Source: Fibrobacter succinogenes
GTDB lineage: Bacteria; Fibrobacterota; Fibrobacteria; Fibrobacterales; Fibrobacteraceae
Direction: 5' to 3'
NCBI GenBank assembly: GCA_902776765.1
Contig: CACYRP010000001.1
Coordinates: forward strand, 89,144 to 136,208
Length of the DNA stretch: 47,065 bases
Shown: positions 41,382 through 47,065 of the stretch, in pieces
Layout of the letters: each line of letters opens with the position of its first letter
How positions within the stretch are numbered: the stretch's first letter is position 1
Notes under the pieces: model-generated
The model's input: only the letters and a program-made list of their open reading frames with translations
What the model was told of the DNA's origin: nothing
The model's database searches: none
Position numbers and translations under genes: made by a program

Positions 41382-42761
41382 ATGAATATCTTGAAAATAA
41401 AAATGTCGGCTTTATGTATGTTTCTCTGCATGGCTTGCACACTATTTTGTACAGCCTGCTCAGATAGGGAAAAATATATCGCTTTGAATCGTGATTCTTT
41501 AAAAGCCGAAACTTGGCTTGAAGTTGAAAAGAATGATTCTCTCAAGGTTTGTATCGACACAAAAGTCCGCACGTGGGAAACCTCGCTGGATACTGAAGTT
41601 CTAAACGATTCTTGCTTAAAAGTTCAAGTCCCGACGCTTATTGGTGTCTACCCAATTAACGTGCTGTTTTCCGACTTAGACATATCCTATAAAATCAATC
41701 TGGCCGTCGGCATGAAGTATTTGAACTTCAATAATGAAGAAACTTTATACGGGAAAGACCTATGTCAATCGTTTGATGAAGACACAAAGATGGTGTCTGT
41801 TACAGGAACTTATCTAGTAGATGAATACCCAGTTACCAATTGCGAAATCACACAATTAATGTGGGATGAAATTCCCTTAAATCCAAAGGATCATCAGATT
41901 GAAAAAGAATGGTCAGAAAGAAAAAAGTCCAGCATGCGTAACGAAAAATGCGATGCCCATGATTCTGCGGCAAATATGATTTCTTTGTATATGGCAATGA
42001 AGTATGCCAATGCGCGCAGTATTCGAGAAGGACTGACGCCATATTATAAATTTTCTGCGACTAATCATAGATATATAAAAATGGTTATTCCGGACTCGGG
42101 TGAATATGACGATTCAATAATCAATCCGCGATATCAATATGTCGCAAATCACTATCGTGAACAACGCAAAGGGCCGAAGCATCAATATGTCATTATGTCT
42201 TATGATTTTTCCAATCATGAAGAAAAAGCAATTCATGTTAGCACTGATTCAACTTCTGATGGTTACCGGCTACCGTATTATGACGAATGGATGATGCTTG
42301 CTCGCGGCGGAGAAAAAGAGGCAATGACACCTTGGTGCAATAATTCTGCTAAAATTAAAGATGTTTCAAAATACGCTAGATTTGCCAAATATAATGAAAA
42401 TGTAAGAACAGAACCTGTCGGTCAATTACACCCTAATGGTTATGGCCTGTATGATGTTTTGGGTTTGGTGGAAGAGCACGTTCTTTTTGAAGAGCACAAT
42501 TGGTTAAGACCTAGTTCTTTTTCTCGTTTATTAACTATTGTTGTAGAACAAGACGGACCTACTATAGAATGTTACCAAAACGACTGTCCATACTGTTTAA
42601 AAAAAGGTAAAAATTGTCCGTCTTGTTTGAAGGGAGGAAGCCTTTTTCACGATTGGAAATGGATAAACTATAGTTATCGTACTGAGGATCGATATACAGG
42701 TTATTCCGGCGGTTTCCGCCTAATCCGCAACATCGGCAATAACGCCAAATGGAAACTTTAA
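41382..42761 (+). CDS. Lipoprotein with SUMF1-like domain, paralogue without the C-terminal domain
   Basis: ATG at 41382 starts 'MNILKIKMSALCMFLCMACT', with two Cys that could be lipidated (Cys19 and Cys26, 'LCMACTLFCTACSD'). The 459-residue protein parallels the upstream gene: N-terminal part with 'AETWLEVEKNDSLKVCIDTK', and SUMF1-like core 'GTYLVDEYPVTNCEITQLMW', 'DGYRLPYYDEWMMLARGG', 'NGYGLYDVLGLVEEHVLF', ending 'GGFRLIRNIGNNAKWKL'. It carries an extra Cys-rich stretch near the end ('CYQNDCPYCLKKGKNCPSC'). The gene is 17 bases downstream of its paralogue. The C-terminal domain of the paralogue is absent and replaced by a stop. Confidence 0.78.
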   Translation: MNILKIKMSALCMFLCMACTLFCTACSDREKYIALNRDSLKAETWLEVEKNDSLKVCIDTKVRTWETSLDTEVLNDSCLKVQVPTLIGVYPINVLFSDLDISYKINLAVGMKYLNFNNEETLYGKDLCQSFDEDTKMVSVTGTYLVDEYPVTNCEITQLMWDEIPLNPKDHQIEKEWSERKKSSMRNEKCDAHDSAANMISLYMAMKYANARSIREGLTPYYKFSATNHRYIKMVIPDSGEYDDSIINPRYQYVANHYREQRKGPKHQYVIMSYDFSNHEEKAIHVSTDSTSDGYRLPYYDEWMMLARGGEKEAMTPWCNNSAKIKDVSKYARFAKYNENVRTEPVGQLHPNGYGLYDVLGLVEEHVLFEEHNWLRPSSFSRLLTIVVEQDGPTIECYQNDCPYCLKKGKNCPSCLKGGSLFHDWKWINYSYRTEDRYTGYSGGFRLIRNIGNNAKWKL

Positions 42762-42864
42762 AAATTATTTTACGCAAAAATACTGAGCCAAAATCCTCGT
42801 TCGTGCGTGTTAATATAGTAGGGGCGTGTTCAAAACGCTCCGATTCACGTAATCAGAGGATAAA

Positions 42865-43902
42865 ATGGGCGTTCAAAATAAAAGATGTGTAGACCCGGTT
42901 CTTGAAAAACTTGGACTTGGGCATTTTTTCCATGGAAATAAACCGTTAGTTTGGATTGTTGACGATTCGACTTGTACGTCATTATGCGAAGATGTTGCCC
43001 CGTATAATGCCGAAGAAAGCGACCTTTCGCAATATTTTGTCAAGGAAGGTGAATTTGGTCCTTACGCAAGCCTTCTGTATGACAAAACTTTCAAGAAGAC
43101 GTTTTCACCAGATACGCGTCGAGGAAAACGCAATTTGTTGAATCTGCTGAACGATATGCTTGAGGGGCAGATCCCGCAAAAGATTATGGATGTAGCTTCG
43201 CAACAGCCGGAACTCAATGATTCCGGTAGCAAGGTTTCCAAATCGTCAATCCTAGATTTGCATTGCCGCGATGAGCGGGATAATCTTATCGAAATTGAGG
43301 TGCAGATTCAGCGTGAAACGAATTTCTTGAAGCGCTTGGTGTTTTATTCAAGTCAGATGATTGTGCAACAGGGCGAACCCGGTCCCGACTGGGATTACGA
43401 TGTCAAGCCGGTCTATGTGATTTCTTTTGCCCGTTTTCGGGTATTTGATGACAATCGGCCGCTTCACCGTGCCGGACTTCTTGATTATGAAACCTCCGAA
43501 CGGCTAGTTGATTGTGCAAATTTCACGATTGTGGAACTTCCGAAGGTCGCTAGGATGGTTCGCAAGAGTGATTCGGAGGTTGCCAAGTGGATGTTTATTT
43601 TTCGCTATTTGCACCGCCTTAAGGAACTTCCCCCAGCTCTAAAAACGGAAAAGTTCGAGGGCTTGCTTCCGTATGCTAAACTAGCTAGATTTAATAAAAA
43701 GGAACTAAAAAGGTACAGGTATATTATGCACTTGAAATGGGACAGATACGCTCAACAGTTGGCATTTGCGGAAGATAACCCTGATTTCGTGAACAAAATC
43801 AGGCAAGAAACGCTTGATGCCGTGAGAAAAATTATGCAAAAGAAAAAGCTTTCTCCTGATGTTATAAAGGAATGCCTTGATTATTCGGCATCAAATGGAT
43901 AG
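42865..43902 (+). CDS. Rpn-type PD-(D/E)XK nuclease/transposase-family protein
   Basis: The 345 residues match the Rpn/PDDEXK_2 family, often annotated as 'PD-(D/E)XK nuclease family transposase'. 'LYDKTFKKTFSPD' and 'NLLNLLNDMLEGQI' form the N-terminal part; Asp131 in 'SILDLHCRDE' and Glu143/Glu145-x-Gln147 in 'LIEIEVQIQRE' form the nuclease core; 'RLVFYSSQMIVQQGEPGPDW' and 'VKPVYVISFARFRVFD' complete the fold. Rpn proteins promote RecA-independent recombination and are usually found in many copies per genome. No inverted repeats or target duplication mark this copy as a mobile unit. CAGAGGA precedes the ATG. Confidence 0.82.
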   Translation: MGVQNKRCVDPVLEKLGLGHFFHGNKPLVWIVDDSTCTSLCEDVAPYNAEESDLSQYFVKEGEFGPYASLLYDKTFKKTFSPDTRRGKRNLLNLLNDMLEGQIPQKIMDVASQQPELNDSGSKVSKSSILDLHCRDERDNLIEIEVQIQRETNFLKRLVFYSSQMIVQQGEPGPDWDYDVKPVYVISFARFRVFDDNRPLHRAGLLDYETSERLVDCANFTIVELPKVARMVRKSDSEVAKWMFIFRYLHRLKELPPALKTEKFEGLLPYAKLARFNKKELKRYRYIMHLKWDRYAQQLAFAEDNPDFVNKIRQETLDAVRKIMQKKKLSPDVIKECLDYSASNG

Positions 43903-43940
43903 AAACGGCAGGCTTTAAGTCTGCCGAAAGAAGGTCAACG

Positions 43941-43979
43941 AAAAATGCCCCCGACAAAATCGGGGGCAAAAATTTTTGT
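43941..43979. terminator. Bidirectional terminator between the Rpn-type gene and nuoN
   Basis: A perfect 7-bp stem (gcccccg / cgggggc) has A5 on the left and AAAAATTTTT on the right, so it can stop the nuo transcript and the Rpn transcript. A GTCATTCTCC palindrome (43978-44004) adjoins it. Confidence 0.82.
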
Positions 43980-44004
43980 CATTCTCCGTTAGGAGAATCC
44001 ATGC
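43978..44004. repeat. GTCATTCTCC-GTTA-GGAGAATCCATGC palindrome
   Basis: Same build as the copies at 20941-20966 and 38571-38597, with compensating changes in both arms (CTCC/GGAG). Confidence 0.65.
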
Positions 44005-44016
44005 ATTTCCACTAGC

Positions 44017-45453
44017 TTAATTCGTGAAGCCAGCAAAGATGTTGTTGCTCAGGAACGGCAGGAATCCGAGAACGATCACAGCGGCGCTTAAGAGAATGAT
44101 GACTTCGCGTTGGCGCTTGGTGAGACGGAGCGGCGAGAGGTGACCATCGGGTTCATCGACCCAGGCTGCCTTGATGAGCTGCAAGTAGTAGAAGAGCGCA
44201 ATGACGTTGTTCAAGACGGCGAATGCCACGAGTGCGTAATGGCCTGTCGAAGCGCCGCTGAAGAACAAGTGGAACTTGCCGAAGAAACCGGCGAGAGGCG
44301 GGATGCCTGCCAAGCTGAACATCGAAATCGCAAGGGCGATGGCGAGGCTCGGGTTCTGCTTTGAAAGTCCACGGAGCGACTGGAACGTTTCTTCGCGGTG
44401 GTGCCCAATGATGCCGAACACGAAGAAGGCGAGGTAGTTTGAAACGGCATAGACAAAGAGGTAATAGATGATTGCCGTCTTTGCGATTGTTGCAGGGCCA
44501 AGCAAGGCGACCATGATGTAACCGGCCTGAGCGATGGAACTGTAAGCCATGAAACGGCGGAGGCGGCTCTGCTTTAATGCACCGAGGTTTCCGACAAAGA
44601 GCGTTACGCCTGCGAGGAGCGCAATGAGCGGTGCCATCTTGTCTTGAATCGGGGAGAGCGGGCCGTAAACGAGCACGACGAGGAACGCAATAGCGGTTGC
44701 CTTCGAGGTCACGGAAAGCACTGCGGTTACTGGCGTCGGAGCGCCTTCGTAAACGTCCGGAGCCCAGGTGTAGAACGGGAACAGCGTGAGCTTGAAGCCG
44801 ATTCCGCAGAAGAGGAACAGCACGGAAATCCACAAGAGCGGGCTAGAACCGCTTGCGACGGCGGCCTGGATTTCGTTGAAGTGGAGGCTTCCGGAGAAAC
44901 CGTAGAGGTAGCTGAATCCGAACAGTTCAAATGCCGTTGCTACAGAACCCATCAAGATGTACTTGGTGGCGGCTTCGGAACCGTACTGGTCGCGTTTGTT
45001 CCAGGCGGCAAGGGCGTACATCGGGATAGTCGCAATTTCGAGGCCGAGGAAGAATGTGAGCAAGTCGCAAGCACTCACGACCGTGAATCCGCCGAACGTT
45101 GCAAATGCAATGGCTCCGATGAATTCGGCAATCTGGTGCATGGGTGGCTTCTTGTCGGCGCCGTGTTCAAAGTAGTCCTTGGAAAGCCACATGCCAAGCA
45201 GAGCGCTCACCATGAGCACTTCGCGCATGAGCACGCCAAAGTCATCCACTTTCCAGTTGCAGATAAAGAATCTTCCATTTCCGCTTGCAATCGGGATGAA
45301 GTTCAGTAAAATGAATATGGCGATAAAGCCGAAGTTTGCCAAGCGCCAGGGCAACTGCGAACGCGTTGTCACGAAAAGGCGCATCCCGATTACGACGAAC
45401 GGGAAAATTAGCAGCAAAACGTCAGGTAGAATGAAGTTTGGAATGTTAAACAT
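44017..45453 (-). CDS. nuoN: NADH-quinone oxidoreductase subunit N
   Basis: NuoN is an antiporter-like membrane subunit of complex I that takes part in ion pumping. The 478-residue protein has about 14 membrane helices. Typical words are 'ALAAWNKRDQYGSEAATKYI' followed by 'LMGSVATAFELFGFSYLYG', 'LFPFYTWAPDVYEGAPTPVT' with 'AVLSVTSKATAIAFLV' following, and 'LRRFMAYSSIAQAGYIMVAL'. The usual Glu and Lys residues inside helices are present in these segments. It is the last gene of the nuo operon here, 84 bases after nuoM, and is closed by the terminator at 43941. Confidence 0.94.
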   Translation of the reverse strand: MFNIPNFILPDVLLLIFPFVVIGMRLFVTTRSQLPWRLANFGFIAIFILLNFIPIASGNGRFFICNWKVDDFGVLMREVLMVSALLGMWLSKDYFEHGADKKPPMHQIAEFIGAIAFATFGGFTVVSACDLLTFFLGLEIATIPMYALAAWNKRDQYGSEAATKYILMGSVATAFELFGFSYLYGFSGSLHFNEIQAAVASGSSPLLWISVLFLFCGIGFKLTLFPFYTWAPDVYEGAPTPVTAVLSVTSKATAIAFLVVLVYGPLSPIQDKMAPLIALLAGVTLFVGNLGALKQSRLRRFMAYSSIAQAGYIMVALLGPATIAKTAIIYYLFVYAVSNYLAFFVFGIIGHHREETFQSLRGLSKQNPSLAIALAISMFSLAGIPPLAGFFGKFHLFFSGASTGHYALVAFAVLNNVIALFYYLQLIKAAWVDEPDGHLSPLRLTKRQREVIILLSAAVIVLGFLPFLSNNIFAGFTN

Positions 45454-45537
45454 AAATTCTATTCAACTGAGGTTAAAGGTTTAAATTCATAGACTTTAAA
45501 TTCTTTCGTCTTTCGTCTGTAGCCGCGAAGCGGCGTT

Positions 45538-47034
45538 CTACCATCTAATCATAGGTGCTATGCTCTGGTCAAGAAGTTCCGAAATCCAGCCGGGGCAAAT
45601 ACCGATGAACAACAAGCAGGCAACGAGAACGACGATGACCAACTTTTCGCGGAAGCATCCATCGGTGAGGCCTTCGTACTTCTGCGGGAGCGGACCGTGA
45701 AGCATGCGGTTCGCGGTTTGCAAAATGTAGACGGCGGTTGTCGTGATGGAGAGAATGGCGAGAATCGTCACGATGCGGGTGAGCGTGGAATCTTGCTGGA
45801 ACGCGCCAATGAAGATGGTGCTTTCTGCAATGAATCCGCTAAAGCCCGGGAGGCCAAGCCCAGCAAAACCGGCAAGCACAAAGCCAACGCCAAGGAAGGG
45901 CATCTTGCGCATGATACCGCCCATTTCCGTGATGTCACGGGTGTGGGTGCGTTCGTAAATCATGCCGATGGTAGCGAAGAAGAGGCCTGTCAAGAATCCG
46001 TGAGAAATCATCTGGAGGCTAGCGCCGCGAAGTCCAATGGGCGTGAGGGCTGCAAGGCCTAAGAAGATGAGGCCCAAGTGGCTGATGGAACTGTAAGCGG
46101 TAATGTACTTGAGGTCTTTGTGGCGGATGGCGATGAACGGGCCGAGTACCACATTGAAAATCAAGAGCGCGACAACATACGGGAGCCAAATTTTTGCGGC
46201 TTCAGGCATGAGGAACATGGCGACGCGCAAGCATCCGTATGCACCCATCTTCATCATCACGCCTGCAGCGAGCATGGAAACAGCGGTCGGTGCAGCGGAG
46301 TGACCATCCGGGCTCCAGAAGTGGAACGGAAAAAGCGAACTCGAAACGGCAAATCCCATGAACATGAGCGGGAAGGCCCACATCTGGAAATCCATCGGGA
46401 GAGTCGTCTTTGCAATTTCAATGAGATTCCAGCTTGTTGCGCCACTTTCGAAGTAAAGCCCGAAGAGCGTTGCCAGTATCATCGAGGAACCGAACGCGAG
46501 TGTCAAGGTGAGCTTTTTACCACCGTAATCGCGCTTGCCGCTGCCGTAGCAGGCGATCATCAAGTACATGCAAAGTGCTTCCATTTCGTAGAACACGAAG
46601 AACAGCACCAAGTCAAAGCTCATGTACACGCCGTAAACGCTTGTTGCCAAAAGCTGGATGAGCGCAAAGAAAATCTTTTGATTTCCTTTGATCTTGAGGC
46701 TTACAAGTACGCCAGCCCAGACGATGAACGCCGTGAGCGCAAGCAACAGCATGTTGAGACCGTCAGCGCCGACAATGTAATGGGCATTGAACATCGAAAG
46801 CCACGGAATATCCGTGAAGAAGCGGAGCGCAAGGGGTGCGGCTGCCGGATCGGTCGGTGTTCCCGAGAGGGCATAGACGGCGTAAGTCAAGTAGCAGACA
46901 ATTGCAAGGACAATCGTTGCCGATGTGACGTGGATGGTTCGGAGCGTTTTTTCGTACGTGACGGGAATCAGTACGCAGGCGAGAACCGTTAAGAGGGGGA
47001 GGACCCAAATGGAGTTAAAAAGTATTGTATTCAT
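45538..47034 (-). CDS. nuoM: NADH-quinone oxidoreductase subunit M
   Basis: NuoM is the second antiporter-like subunit of complex I. The 498-residue product has about 14 membrane helices. 'FYEMEALCMYLMIACYGSGK' holds the pumping Glu in helix 5, and 'LFPFHFWSPDGHSAAPTAVS' with 'MLAAGVMMKMGAYGCLRV' is the family core; 'KYITAYSSISHLGLIFLGLA', 'LQMISHGFLTGLFFATIGMI' and 'GFAGLGLPGFSGFIAE' are likewise typical of NuoM. It starts 9 bases after the stop codon of the upstream gene, as expected in a nuo operon. Confidence 0.95.
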   Translation of the reverse strand: MNTILFNSIWVLPLLTVLACVLIPVTYEKTLRTIHVTSATIVLAIVCYLTYAVYALSGTPTDPAAAPLALRFFTDIPWLSMFNAHYIVGADGLNMLLLALTAFIVWAGVLVSLKIKGNQKIFFALIQLLATSVYGVYMSFDLVLFFVFYEMEALCMYLMIACYGSGKRDYGGKKLTLTLAFGSSMILATLFGLYFESGATSWNLIEIAKTTLPMDFQMWAFPLMFMGFAVSSSLFPFHFWSPDGHSAAPTAVSMLAAGVMMKMGAYGCLRVAMFLMPEAAKIWLPYVVALLIFNVVLGPFIAIRHKDLKYITAYSSISHLGLIFLGLAALTPIGLRGASLQMISHGFLTGLFFATIGMIYERTHTRDITEMGGIMRKMPFLGVGFVLAGFAGLGLPGFSGFIAESTIFIGAFQQDSTLTRIVTILAILSITTTAVYILQTANRMLHGPLPQKYEGLTDGCFREKLVIVVLVACLLFIGICPGWISELLDQSIAPMIRW

Positions 47035-47043
47035 GGGTGCGCC

Positions 47044-47065
47044 TTACAGGGGAAGCTGGCCGAAG
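47044..47065 (-). CDS. Last codons of the gene upstream of nuoM, probably nuoL (partial)
   Basis: The minus strand at the window edge reads FGQLPL and a TAA stop, 9 bases before nuoM. In nuo operons nuoL precedes nuoM; the identity is inferred from position only. Confidence 0.4.

Noticed and set aside
42865..43902. A complete insertion sequence
   Set aside because: The Rpn-type gene has no terminal inverted repeats or target duplication that I can see; the family is not a classical transposase.

Overview
The window looks like a chromosomal piece of a Fibrobacter species (F. succinogenes type). The reasons are secreted plant-polysaccharide enzymes with poly-serine linkers and a short C-terminal beta-sandwich tail, many small lipoproteins, menaquinone synthesis by the futalosine route (mqnE), a GH74 xyloglucanase, and families of paralogues special to one lineage. 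This is inferred from protein features; no database was searched.

Layout. 1-3.3 kb: end of a transglutaminase-type membrane protein, a lipoprotein, a secreted CE6-like acetyl esterase and trmO. 3.4-6.95 kb: an AT-rich decayed island holding a TIR-domain gene broken by two in-frame stops, an orphan CUB-like fragment, a secreted protein present twice, and a small secreted protein with a frameshift in an A8 run. 7.1-11.9 kb: GH74 xyloglucanase, a histidine-phosphatase lipoprotein and a membrane protein. 12-22 kb: housekeeping genes (membrane pyrophosphatase, rmlD-like reductase, mqnE, initiator tRNA, a PgsA-like enzyme overlapping recN, trmB, an RNase Z-like hydrolase). 22.2-28.8 kb: lipoprotein, xth, three outer-membrane barrel proteins, a PotD-like binding protein, an aminotransferase.

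29-37 kb is the most distinctive part. A compact transcription unit (consensus promoter, 36-codon ORF starting at the predicted transcript start, strong terminator) is followed by five tandem paralogous diguanylate cyclases. Read in transcription order they run B-A-(HsdR_N-like gene on the other strand)-B-A-A. All five have an intact GGDEF signature and none shows the usual RxxD inhibitory site.

37-47 kb: xseA, a lone Phd/YefM antitoxin, three related lipoproteins (two with a formylglycine-generating-enzyme-like domain and a C-terminal domain that also occurs alone), an Rpn/PD-(D/E)XK nuclease, and the nuoL(end)-nuoM-nuoN part of a complex I operon.

Intergenic spaces carry two kinds of dispersed sequence: palindromes headed by GTCAT, and degenerate tracts with a period of about 7 bases. 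No CRISPR array, rRNA, prophage or complete insertion sequence was seen.
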